From Sporodiniella umbellata (Eukaryota > Mucoromycota > Mucoromycetes > Mucorales > Rhizopodaceae), in contig JAIXMR010000094.1 of assembly GCA_025677835.1 (NCBI GenBank), positions 1-64,000 of the forward strand: DNA of 64,000 nucleotides, given 5' to 3'. The position numbers and the translations under genes are program-made. Below the pieces are notes generated by a model. That model did not search any database and was not told the origin of the DNA. It saw only the letters and a program-made list of their open reading frames with translations. Positions 27,793 through 39,200 of the stretch are shown here, piece by piece. Within the stretch, counting starts at the first letter, position 1. Each line of letters opens with the position of its first letter.

Positions 27793-27979
27793 ATGGCTAT
27801 TAGTCTTTACCTAACGATCAGCAACAGTGATTCATTGAATTTATAAAAAAACAAAAAACAAAAGCCAAACTCGCACTTGTTATATGCCTTCTGTGCCAAT
27901 CGATTTTTATACAAACAATCTAGTTCGTTACTTAATCAGCTTACCTTTCCGGCTCCACTTCTCTAACTTCTGGTCTTGA
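27793..27979 (+). promoter_or_regulatory. Upstream ORF pair of SPE2 copy B
   Basis: uORF1 is 27793-27846 (17 codons plus stop); uORF2 is 27884-27979 (31 codons plus stop). Both follow the TATA box by 90-190 bp and so probably lie in the mRNA leader. The only substitution inside each, relative to copy A, is synonymous (ACG/ACA Thr in uORF1, TTC/TTT Phe in uORF2). Alternatively one may be part of a 5' exon. Confidence 0.35.
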
Positions 27980-28141
27980 CAACCTTACTCTAATTAATTA
28001 ATTATTTATATCGAAGGATAATCCATTCAAAACAAACAAACAAACAAACAAAAACCTCAAAAAAAAAAAAAAAGAAGCTATCCATACAAACAAACCAATC
28101 CACATTTTTTTTTTTTTTCGCGCTTACATTTATCTTCAAGT

Positions 28142-29664
28142 ATGGAACACAACACAATTATTCAACCCAATGCACCTCCTCCCTCCGGTGCTAACTATTC
28201 TGCTGAACATGGCTGTTTTGAAGGACCGGAGAAGCTTCTTGAAATATGGTTTTCGCCAACACCTTTCAAAAATACCAATTTGAGCAACACTAATTCCGAT
28301 TCAGAAGAATCCACACCCAATACACCCAATGACTCACAAATCAGTTTTCCTATTGACTGTTCTAGCGATCTTCGTACTGTTGATCGAGCTTTGTGGGATT
28401 CTATGCTTGCCACTGTAAAATGTACTGTATTGAACGTGATCCGTAACGATCATGTTGATGCCTACTTGCTCAGGTAAAAAAAAAAGAGAGAGAGAGAAAA
28501 TATGATATGTAATACGATGTTTGTTTTGTGTACTAAATACAGACCCTTTTTTTTTTTTTTTCAAGTGAGTCATCTATGTTTGTCTATCCTCACAAGATTA
28601 TTTTAAAGACATGTGGGACTACAACGCTTTTGAAAGCACTTCCATATATGCTAGAGATTGCAAAGACCCGCTGTGGATACGATGGTGTTTACCGTTTGTT
28701 TTACTCTAGAAAGTCATACATGTTCCCTGACAAGCAACCTGGTCCTCATAGAAGCTGGGAAGAAGAAGTATATTACTTGAACGATCATTTTGGTAGGTAT
28801 TTGAATGATGTATATTTGTTTAGTGTATATTTAGAGAGGTTTTTCTCACATACAAATATAGACAATGGAGCATCCTATGTTATTGGTGATGAAAACAGCG
28901 ACGAGTGGTACCTTTATTTGACCTTACCTGATGTATCACAGCATCAAAACCACATTGAAAATATAACAGACATGAAGCAACTGATGAAGGAAACAGACGG
29001 CTTGTCATGGATGAACGATTGTGCTTGGTACAAAGCTGATGACAACAAGCCTACCAAGCTTATACGTAACTCGCCTTCCGAGTTTTCTGATGCCGTTACT
29101 ACTTCAGTAGGCTATCGTGCTCATGACGAGACGATAGAAATTCTCATGACCAAGCTCTCACCTGAAGCGATGAAAGCCTTCTATCACAGAGATGATGAGC
29201 CCTCTGGTTTAGAAGGAGGAAACCGTGTGGACTTGGAAACTGGCTTAGATCAGCTTTATCCTGAAGCAGAGGTTGATGCATTTTTGTTTGAGCCTTGCGG
29301 CTACTCATGCAACGGCTTGTTGAATGATGGTTATTATACCATTCACGTTACCCCTGAGCCCCAATGCTCATATGCATCTTTTGAAACGACAATTCCTGTC
29401 AAGCCCATTGAAAACCCTGGTAAAAACGGAGATGGACGCGAAGAAGCAGTACGCAAGCTGATTCGACAAGTTGTTGACATTTTCCAACCTGGCGCTTTTA
29501 CGGTCACTTACTTTTCCTCATGTTTGGATACAGAACAACAAGCAGCCAACGTTAGCCGTTTGGTACAGACTATTGACCAATTCGGTGGCTACAAACGCAA
29601 AGACAAGACACTTCATGAATTTGAGGGTTACGATCTTGTTTTTGGACACTACATTAAGATGTAG
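28142..29664 (+). CDS. SPE2: S-adenosylmethionine decarboxylase proenzyme, copy B
   Basis: Exons 28142-28473, 28566-28792 and 28862-29664; 453 residues. Domain order, self-processing ESS site and catalytic Cys are as in copy A, so both copies look functional. The sole amino-acid change I see is His in place of Arg about 17 residues from the C terminus. Exon 2 ends with a GTAGGT donor; the 69-nt intron that follows is a multiple of three without an in-frame stop, so unspliced mRNA would encode 23 extra residues. The 5' flank including the TATA box and two upstream ORFs is shared with copy A, but the 3' flank is not. The gene runs in tandem with RPP40, 237 bp downstream. Confidence 0.95.
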
Positions 29665-29901
29665 TATGTATTTCCTATTTATATAAATTTTTTCTTCTTT
29701 CTTGTTTTATAACTATATTTCCTATCAATAAAAAGCAAAGTATTTCTTTACACTTCGAAGGATTTCAAAGGTGCTCGTTGCTATTTACTAGCTAATTAGT
29801 TTCAGTGTATAACTTTTGATGTCGCCCCCTCTCTCGAAAAGAGCGGCTGAGATAACTAGTGACTTCTGCTAGTATTGATTTTTTTTTTCTTTTGTTGTAC
29901 G

Positions 29902-31301
29902 ATGAGTCAAAAAACTTATCTCGCCAGCAGTGAATCACTAAAGTCCTATGTGGACCTCAACTATCTAGATCTTGTAGAACACGAGCCGATCTGGAAAAAC
30001 ATTATCGACAATCACCCTTTCAATCAAACAGTAATTTTAACATGCACTTAGTTCATGCTTTATTTGTTCTTAAAAAAGTTTGTTTGGCTTTAGCTTGGAG
30101 TGTTTTTACCGACTTGTTCTGTCAATCTAGCAACTGAGAACTTCCATCAACAACTTGGTTTTTATTATCAGGTATCGGCTCCTTTATGTATACTCTTAGA
30201 TCCCACCTTTTTTGCAACTTTTATACAATCAGGCAAATATTCCATAGATCTATGTTTTTTATGGCATTTAACAGACATAAAAATAGATCACCATCAGTTG
30301 ATAATGCATAGTGTGGATACTGATTTGAATACAGACAATGTTGCCGTCTTAAACGGTTCAGGAGTTCTTTCATTAAGTTTAACAAAAGATACTTATGAGA
30401 AATTTGGGATTCAAGCAGAGTATAGATCAAAGGCAGCTACTAAGCACAACAAATACAGTAAATACCACTCGTAAGCCCTAAGAACCACTAGCTGAATATT
30501 TTACCTTAGTTGTAAATGTTCCTTTGAAGGAGGAAAGCTTTCGTCCCGGTAGTAAACGGTTTGAAAGGTTAAAGTGGTGCTTTGAAAACACTTTATCCCA
30601 GCCCTTTAAGCTTATTTTCTCTGCTGTAGACAAACGTAATGACAACAAGAAAAAAAATTGTTATGCTAAAAACGGCTTTCAACAGTGACAGGAATTCCAG
30701 TGGATATCAAGTGGCCCGACCAGACAAAAGATGTGATAAAAAAAGATATCGAGCCACAGTTTGAAACTTTGACAGATATCCAGATACCTAGTTTTGAAAA
30801 CATTAGTTATTCGTTGGATCAAGAACAAAAAGAAGATTGGGACAAACATGTCATGAATGCCGCAGAGTGGATTGGTTTAGCCTATTCAAAATCTTCCAGA
30901 ATACTACGACAAACTACGAAATCAGTTGATCCTTTTGTATCTGTCTATAAAGCGCCATCACCTTTTTCAAAAAGTACGACAGGAACTTTAGTCAAATGGA
31001 AAGGGTTGATTACGACACACCTTGTGCACAACGTCATGACCATCACTAGGTACTATAGATTTTCTCTTAATTATCTGTACAGCTTAGCTAACATCGATAT
31101 AGAAAACTGATGGTATCCAACGTTCTAAGCGAATGGACTTCGCTATCTGTCTGGGGCTATAGAGATTCGCCTTATACATGGGATAAAAAAGAGCACTATT
31201 CGTATTTGAATAGTGAAAACGACTTTACTTTCTTACTTATTCCTAAACACAAAACGGCTTATACTATTCAGTTTTATGGATCGCACCATTCAAAAGCTTA
31301 G
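29902..31301 (+). CDS. RPP40: Ribonuclease P/MRP 40-kDa subunit Rpp40
   Basis: Five exons: 29902-30030, 30094-30457, 30492-30635, 30686-31049 and 31103-31301, giving 399 residues. Matches to the Rpp40 family are seen in DTDLNTDNVAVLNGSGVLSL, SLTKDTYEKFGI, the block FERLKWCFENTLSQPFKLIF (recovered only after placing the 34-nt intron at 30458-30491), HVMNAAEWIGLAYS and the C-terminal SVWGYRDSPYTWDKKEH with a final FLLIP strand. Rpp40 is a protein subunit of nuclear RNase P (tRNA 5' processing) and RNase MRP (pre-rRNA processing). The 34-nt intron is short. A segment around YSIDLCFLWHL looks like an insertion relative to the animal protein but has no clear GT-AG boundaries, so I left it as coding. 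Confidence 0.87.
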
Positions 31302-32336
31302 CCCACAAAGTAATAAACGCATTCCAGCCTTTTTTTTTTCCTGTAACCGAAAGCTGTTTAAAGCATCTTAGTAATCGTATACATGACGATACACATGTTT
31401 ATGAACTACGTATATATAGACACCTTGATTGTTTGAGCACAACTGTCAATTTTTACCGCAGAATACTTAAAAGGAACAAAAAAACATGTAATGTAGAAGG
31501 AAGCCCTTTGTCATAATCTTCGTTAAGGTTTAAGCAAAAAAAAAGGAAACTGTTTGTAAACTGAATCGAGTTCTTTTTACAGAAATCGGATCTAACCATT
31601 TGTAATACTTCTCCTTTTACTGACGATTTGTTCGCGTTGCGCTCGTATTGATTACTAAACCTTAATTTAAATAGGCAAAAAATAATAACTCTATGCTAAA
31701 TAATAGCCCTTTTTGAATTTTAAGAATGGTACCACAACAAGCATGAACTATAATACTCAAAATACAAACTACACCAATACTAAAGTTTGCTTTTTTTTAA
31801 GTCTTTGGAACGGTCAATAGCCATGCTTTGTATTAATACGAAACCAATGATGGAAATTGAAATATTACCCAACGTTAATTGCAACACACATGTACTTGTT
31901 GTTCTCCCTCTATAGTTTAGTAATCTTTACTATTGTTCAAAAGGAGTAACACTGATTTTTATTTTGAAATTTCCAAAGTTCTCTTGTCCAAGTTTGTTTA
32001 TTTCTTTTTTTGTATTTTGAGTTCAATTACACCAAACCCAAATATACTTTTCACCCTAAATATACACTCTCCACATTCTTAAAAACAAAAGCGAATATAC
32101 AAAATCTATTAATAAAAAGTTACATGCAGCTGGGTATGGCAACAAATCGTAAATTCATAAATAGTCAATAGTAGAGCGGTTGTTAGATAGGTGTCCTAAT
32201 ATACGCTAAGATGGTGTACACTAGTATCCTTTTTTTTTTTTTTATAAAAAAGAAAAATGTTACAAATCATTAAAAAAGGTAAGAAATTAAAAATATATAA
32301 AAGGTGAGCAAGGTAGAGAGTAACAAAGTCTTTTTC
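31302..32336. other. Convergent 3' intergenic region, RPP40 / Ran1-like kinase
   Basis: About 1 kb of AT-rich DNA with no open frame of note and several T runs. Nothing else recognised. Confidence 0.6.
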
Positions 32337-33365
32337 TCAAAAAAAGTCTTCGTCAGTATAGTCCCCAATGTATGCTAACATGGTTTTTGAAATGGAAGTG
32401 ATGGGCTGTGAGGTGGGTAAGGAAGGAGGGGGAGTTATAAGCGACAGTGTTTCTGGTTTTGCTTTTAGAAAGCTTTTACAGCGAAGTACGGCCGATCGTA
32501 GTTCATTCAAACTCATCCTTTCTTTAGGATCCAGAGAAAGGCAGCCGCGTAAAACACGCTCAAATCTAGTGCTGATACCCGGGAAAATATCTTGAAAAAA
32601 CGTTTCGGGCGATTGGACGTAAGAAACAAACGCCAAGTCTTTCATATATGCTCGTTTCCATGGATTTCTTCCAGTGACAAGATTAATGAGAATAATTCCT
32701 AAACTCCATATATCAGTTGCCATTGAATCGTAAAAAGTTACGGTTTGATTAGAAAAAGAAATCCCCTGGCATTCTAAAATTTCAAAAGAAAAAGTGTATC
32801 AGTACGACATCTTTAAAGTGAGCGATAGTTTGTATTTACCTGGAGACAGATAGTAGATAGAGCCACAGTTAAATTCGCTTGAAACCGTGTCAAAAGTAGA
32901 AAGACCAAAATCGGCTACTTTGACTCGATGGTTAGAAAGAAGCATGATATTCTCGGGCTTCAAGTCCCGATGGGCAATTAGATGGTTGTGGCAGTGTTGC
33001 ACTGCATCCAATATTTGTAAGAAGAGATGACGGATCATTCGTGGATTTCCAATAATATCTGAAGATTTGATTAAGTTAGAAAACAGATCACCGTTTGTCG
33101 CATACTCCATAACGAGAAAGATGTGGTTTTTTTCTTTAACGATTTTTTCTAAGGAGAGGATATACTGGTTTCCGCTAAGTAAGCTGTGTATAAAAGCTTC
33201 GTTTTCGCTGAACCTATTGTCTTTCACACACTTTACAGCGTACTGTCGACTTGTACGAACTTCCTGCCCCAAATACACAACGCCATATGTACTTGAACCT
33301 AGAATTGATATAAGCTGCAACGAGTTGTTGTCAATAAAGGTGTTCAAAAACTGGCTTCTGCTCAT
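32337..33365 (-). CDS. Ran1/Sks1-like Ser/Thr protein kinase
   Basis: Two exons (33365-32840 and 32773-32337) with a 66-nt intron; 320 residues. Essentially the whole protein is a kinase domain: glycine loop GSSTYGVVYLG, ATP lysine Lys45 in YAVKCVK, MEYATNGDLF, IAHRDLKPENIMLL, DFGLSTFDTVSSEFNCGS and TDIWSLGIILINLVTGRNPW. The HRD plus NCGS activation segment and the ILINL-GRNPW block resemble fungal Ran1/Pat1, Sks1 and Vhs1 kinases, which control the choice between growth and differentiation or nutrient responses. It lacks the usual C-terminal extension and ends in an acidic TDEDFF. The specific orthology is not resolved. Confidence 0.87.
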
Positions 33366-33743
33366 AAGAAGACAATATGTATTTGGAAAAAGATAAAAAA
33401 AAAATATGTAAATAAAAAACCTTTATATAAGAACAAAAGGGAGGGAGTGGAAGGACAAGTTGTGTTTATTAAAATGCAGGTTTATTAGAAATATGGTCTG
33501 TGTACACTCCTTTCTTTCATTCTCTTCTTGTGCAAACCATCTTAGATTATTTTTTTTCTCCTGAGCATCTTTTCCGGAAAAATTTGACAAAAATATAGAC
33601 GAACAAAAAAAAAAAAAAAAAGGAGAGCAGGGGGGGGGGAAGAAGGGAGAAAACAAAACAAAGTATATCTTGTTTCTCACTATTGTAAAGACACAGAAAA
33701 AGGAAAGCGTATGTTTGTGCATGTATACAATCTATCAACTCGT
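33366..33743. other. Kinase promoter / MPP alpha 3' flank
   Basis: 378 bp with A and G runs near 33606-33640. Minus-strand open frames here are low-complexity and unsupported. Confidence 0.5.
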
Positions 33744-35519
33744 TTATTTTCCGCTTCCTAAACCATACTTTTCAATCACTCTACTAAAGTCTGCGACTTT
33801 TGAAAGGTTGCCTTGAGCAACAATGGTAGCCCGACCGCTTCCGCCGCTTGATACACTGACTGCTCCTCTAACCACTCTACTTGCTACTCTTCGTAGTTCG
33901 CTTATGTTCACTTTATCGATATTAGCCAACATGTCATCAATGCCCGTTTTCTTTCCATGTACTTGGACTTGTCGACCCAAGTCTTCTAGTTGAATCATGC
34001 GACTCTCAAGGTTCATCAATAAGGAGCTCTTGAGCTGATTTTTAGCTCGGTTCAGCTCGACTTCAGTTACGCCCAAACGACTATCAACAGCAACAGAATC
34101 TAGCTCACGGCAAATGACTTCCACTAGCGCATTAGTGTACTCTGGTTGACAAGACCCAGCAATACCAAAGAGCCCGGAATCTGTGTAACAGTGGTTAAAG
34201 GCCTGACAGGACTCAACCCAGTAGTTTTGGTTGAGTACGTTAGTAAATAGGCGAGAGTACATTCCTTTGCCAGGACCACCTGCAGAGAAGGAACCACCAC
34301 CACCAAGTAAGATTTGAAGGGTGGTCAGAGCATAGATATCAGGGTCGTCAATCGAGACACCTTCGAATGCTACATAGACGTGGTTCAAGAACGCTTCACT
34401 TCCGATTTCTAAAAGCTGTGTTCCCCCTGTATATTGCGCAGGCTCAGTAGCAATGTCAAATGGACTACTGGGCTTGCGTTGAAGTAGCGATTTCATTAAA
34501 GAAGGCTTTTCCGAACGTGCAGATTGTTTCTTGAGTGCTTCCAAGTGGGTCGATACTGAGTCTAGGTTCTCAGCAGAAGCTGGGACATTGCCAAAATATT
34601 TATAAGCCAAGTCAACTACTTTTTCGTGCTCAGCACCACAAGCGGCAATGACCATACGCTCAGGTCGATACCATGTCTCCTTGTATTGTTGAATCAGCTC
34701 TGGTGTCATAGTTTGCAAGGTTTCAGGTGGACAGAGCAAAGGGTTTCCTAATGTGTTGCCCTCATAAGCAACAGTATGTAGGATCTCGGGCAAAATCATC
34801 TCTGGCTTGGACCAGATTTCTTCAATTTCATAAAGAGCTGTTTGTCGTTGTTCTTCCACTTCTATAGGTGCAATTGTTGGATAGCATACAACGTCAGAAA
34901 AGAGCGAAATCACCCGATCTAGATCTTGTGAAAAGATAGCCGATTGGTACATGACTGACTCGCGAGAAGAGGAACACATGATGTTGCCTCCTAAAGATTC
35001 CAATTCGGCTACGATTTCGTCTGCTGAGCGATTCTTTGTGCTCTAGATCTAACAGTTAACAACAATAGAATTTACTGTTTTTAGTTACTTTGAAGGCAAG
35101 TCGATCCAAAATATGACTGATACCACGCGTTTTGGCAGTTTCATAGCGGCTACCAGCATCGACATAAACACCTACTGCGCTAAAATGGCCAGGGGTGTTT
35201 TCCGAAGTCACTCGAATGCCGTTGGGAAGCGTAGTTGTTTTACAGAGACCTGTTGAAGCCTTGGAGTATTCTTGAACAATTGTAGGCATTCCATTGACTA
35301 GTTTTGACTAGAACAAATATTGTAATGAGCTAAATTGATCTCTTTTTTCTCTTTTTCTTTTTTCTTTCTTTTTTTTTTTTTTTTTTTTTGGTGCAGTTGT
35401 TAGCTTTGGTTTTTTACTTGTGGTGTTAAGGTAGATTCGGATCGTCTAAGTATAGAAGGCAAGCTTTTCTTATATAAAAAAGGTTGCTTCGAGGCATTTG
35501 CCAAAATGCGAGTAGTCAT
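33744..35519 (-). CDS. MAS2: Mitochondrial processing peptidase alpha subunit
   Basis: Three exons: 35519-35418, 35307-35089 and 35042-33744, giving 539 residues. Exon 1 is easy to miss: it encodes a basic, Ser/Arg-rich presequence (MTTRILANASKQPFLYKK, then LRRSEST) that splices in phase onto SKLVNGMPTIVQEYS. The core shows TTLPNGIRVTSENTPGHF, YVDAGSRYET, HILDRLAFKSTKNRS (rebuilt across intron 2) and the glycine-rich loop GGGGSFSAGGPGKGMYSRLF, diagnostic of the alpha subunit. The M16 zinc motif HxxEH is absent, as expected. With the beta subunit the protein removes presequences in the mitochondrial matrix; the glycine loop guides substrates. Without exon 1 the protein would start at 35289 with no targeting signal. 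Confidence 0.92.
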
Positions 35520-36298
35520 TTTTATTTTTGGCAGAAAAAAGAAATAAAACTGAAAATACAAAGCTTACTTTTGAAGTCAAAGCTGAGTTTCTGCCTAGTT
35601 TGGGTTTATTCTTAGATAATTAAAACTTGACAGTTACTGAAAAAAAAATATGATAAAAGACCGTGTTTTTCATAGGAGTTAAGCTGAAGTATCAGATATA
35701 CAAAGACAACAAAGATGAGAAGAACCTCTACCGCCTTTCTAAATGACTGATTGTTAGTTTTGTAAACTTTATAGTAGCCCTTTCAGAAACCCAACAACGG
35801 ATTGAGATGGGAGAGGTTTAAATACCGCCTTAAAAGCTTGACCATAGACCATAAATACTTAATCAAAGACTCAAAATATTTAGAATCTATTAGATTTCTT
35901 TTGCTGCTGCTGCTGCAAAAAAAAAAAAAAAAAAGAAAAAAGGTATAGAAAATCTTCTAAGACATGAACAGTGGCTTTCTAGAAGAAGAAAAAAAAAAAG
36001 GCGGTAGGCAAATATAAATATTCGGTCCGTACGATTTAAAAGATGATTTACCATAAAAGTCAGTGTTTGAAGTACTGTAAAATGGGAGTTAAAAAAGTCT
36101 GTAATTTTTATAAAAAAAAAACAGATTTTGACAATAAAAAAAATCGTTTCTTCTTGTTTCCTGAAAGCGAACTAAATTATATTTGGTCCTTTTTTTTCCC
36201 AAAAAAAAAAAAAAAAAGGGCACAAAAAAGAGGGCTTTTTGTGCTTTGTTTCCTTTTTATTTTTTGTTTTTGCGTAGTGGGTCAACAGCTGTTTGACT
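35520..36298. promoter_or_regulatory. Divergent promoter, MPP alpha / formin
   Basis: About 780 bp with A runs near 35917-35933 and 36200-36216 and a (TGC)n stretch near 35902. An open frame at 36043-36327 runs into the formin start and shows no domain; I treat it as noncoding. Confidence 0.4.
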
Positions 36299-39200
36299 AT
36301 GGACTTCATTTCAAATTTAGGGAGTAAAAGAATCACCCGAAAGTCCACTCGTTCAAGAACAACGAGCCATGCTAGAAGAGGCTCTGTGACTTCTATCACC
36401 ACACCTCCTTTGATCATATCCAATAAAATACCAAATAAGGATCTCAAGACTAGACCCAATGTTACAGGCAAAGAGAAAAAAAACACACACATATATCAAT
36501 AGCGAATGAAGCGGAAACAGCCAATCTCACACAAATTATTAGAAAGAAGAGGCTCAATTGTAGATCACAAAAAGCAAGACACATTAACGTTTAATTTGAA
36601 TGGATCAGATGCGGAACAAGATCAAGAGGATTTGTTTTCAGAAGTGGCCGTAAGCTATTCCTATTACTACGAAAAAAAAAAAAAAAAAAAAAAGAAAGGG
36701 GGTAATAATATATAATAACAGAAACAGCTGGATTTAAATGACGAACAACTAGCGAACTTATCAAACGAATATCTCAACAGCAAACGGCCTGTTTCAAAAA
36801 AGCCTTCCTACACCCAGCTGAACAGTTCCAAAAAAAATGCGGCACCACCAAACTATGTCAAGATTCTCTATAAACAAAGAAAAGGAATGACGTACGAGCT
36901 TATCTTGGAAGTATCCTATTATATCAGAACTTCCGACAGGTAAATTTAAAGCTGCTAGAAGGCTTGGAGCCTTAATTCCTGTTAGTTGGTTGGAGCGTTT
37001 TATTCAGGACGGCGGGATGCAAATCATTGCCAAAGAGCTAGGATCGATCCATAAACGAAGGAACAGGTACAGTCGTATATATAAATAAAGAGGTCCTATT
37101 TCAAATAACTGACATACTATAGAACACAATCTGATCATAAAATAGAGCTTGAGATACTAAAATGTCTCCACACACTGATGAACAAACAGGTATTGGGTAA
37201 ATGTCTGTGAAAATACTAATCTAGGTTTAGTCTGGCATACAGGAAGCTTTTAAGCACTCTAGAATTATCGATAACTTTTGTGTGTCGCTTTTGTCGCCCT
37301 ACATCCCTTCTCGAACGCAGGCATGTGAGTCCCTCACAGCTTTTTGTTTTTTGCCTAACGGAAGAACAATGGTTTTGCACGGTATGGAGCTACTGAAGCA
37401 GTTTGGCAAAGATTTTGGAAGGTTTGATGCTTGGTTACGGGCACTGGAAAAGACCTTGGACGGCAGAGGAAAAATGGGGTCAGCTGTAGGAGCGAGCGAA
37501 GATTTGAAGTCGACGGGTATGGTGGGAGCAGGCGACTCACAAATTACTCAGTACATGGTAAGTCATGCACAAGAATGCATTTGGATGTATATGCGTCTGA
37601 TGTTACTAATCGCGTATCGACAAAAAAAACAAAAAAGTTTATCAGTGTTCTGTTCATCAACACCTTAGTACGACCTGAAGTGGTAGAGGATCGCAAAGAA
37701 AGACTACTGTTGAATGAGGAACTGGAAAAATCTGGAATTAATCGGATATTTGAGAAAATGATCCAGCTTAATCACGAGCATATCCTTTTAGCTATACAGA
37801 AATTCCGTGAAGAGATTGAAGCGGATGCAATGCAGGAGAATATGGAGACCTACTTTACTATGGACTCAAATAACGTAGCTTCACTCTTAATTCAAGACAG
37901 CACCAACCGTGATAGCATCCACCACATTCTTTGCTATTTGCTTAAAGTTATCGACAGCCCAGAGAAAAGTCATTACCAGTTCCAGTTAATTGAAATGTTG
38001 ATTCAACAAGTCGTAATGGATCAGAACAACTATACCGAAAACCCAAGTGAATTTACAGTTCACAATTTGATACCCAAGTTTTCTAAAGAGTGCCCAGAAG
38101 ACGAGATTCTTTCTGGAGGCCCCAGCCAATCGAGTCTTCTTCTTCATCATGGTAAGACAATGATAAAACAAAACGAAATCTGCAATCTCTCATTCTTAGC
38201 TAGTAGACGGAACAGAGGATCTAGTAAAATCATTAGAGGCTAAAGTAGAGTATCTTGAAAAGGATTTGAATGTGTCCAAGCAAACAAATACTATGCTTCG
38301 AGTGTTCTTCAAAAGCACAGAGGAGCGATACAAGGCGGAGTTGACTGATACAGAAGCCAAGATGAGAAAGCTACATGACCTTGTACGTAATTTGACAGAG
38401 TACGGAAAACCCACGCCCAAGAGAAGGTCTGTACGAAACTCAATAACGCAACCTAAAGAACAACCTGTTCAGCGGAATGCCCTTATCAAACCGTCTGCAG
38501 CCACTACAACTACAACTATCAAACGATCCTTGACACCCAAAAGCCCGCCCGGTCATATATCAGCCAGCAGCAGCAAATCCGACAAAAAACCAGATGGCGG
38601 CAAAAGAAACGCGACTGATTTTGGTAAAAAGAACTCTGTAGACTTTGGTAAGAAAAATTCTGTAGATTTGGGTAAAAAGCCTCCAGCAGATGCAGGCAAA
38701 AAAAATTCAATCGATGTAGGCAAAAAGGCAGAGCCAGGAAAGAAATATTCAGTCGACTTTGGCAAAAAAAATTCGATCGATGCCGGCAAGACAAAAGTTG
38801 AGAGAAAGAAGCCCGAAAAAAAAACCACTTTAGAAGAAGAAGAAGAGGGTAAACATGTGTCAGATAGTATGCGTCAATCGCTTCGATCCAAGATTGGTAG
38901 CTTTGTACGTAGATCCAGCCAGGACACTATGTCAAGAAAACCGCGAACCAATTCAACAGACCTAGGAACACGGCGCAAAAGCTCTACCCAATTTTCGTCC
39001 AGCAGTGCAGCGCGATCAGCTAGCAGCCAAAGGTCCAGTATATCAGAGGATCTTGGGACAGCGGAGGACTTGGTTTTAGAATCGTCGTCTGCTTGTGTGA
39101 CGGATAGTACGCATTTGGAACCTGTACCTGAAAACGAAGTTACTTCATTGGGCATTGTTCCTGAAGATCAACCCGTGCTTTCATTTGACGAATATGTTTT

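Larger units (their letters stand above)
27650..29682. repeat. Right arm of inverted duplication
   Basis: Reverse-complement partner of 21623-23653. Differences found by reading: an A-run of 7 versus 6, a T-run of 15 versus 14 in intron 1, two substitutions in the leader, three clustered substitutions in the last coding segment (catgaattt versus cgtgagttc) and one just after the stop. Beyond about 29682 the copies diverge. Confidence 0.95.

Noticed and set aside
21623..29682. Interpretation of the inverted arms as a transposon's terminal inverted repeats
   Set aside because: Each arm is a full host metabolic gene with promoter, there is no transposase in the spacer, and I see no target-site duplication at the outer edges.
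36043..36327. 94-codon open frame upstream of the formin
   Set aside because: Lys/Phe-rich product of A/T runs that runs into the formin start in another frame.
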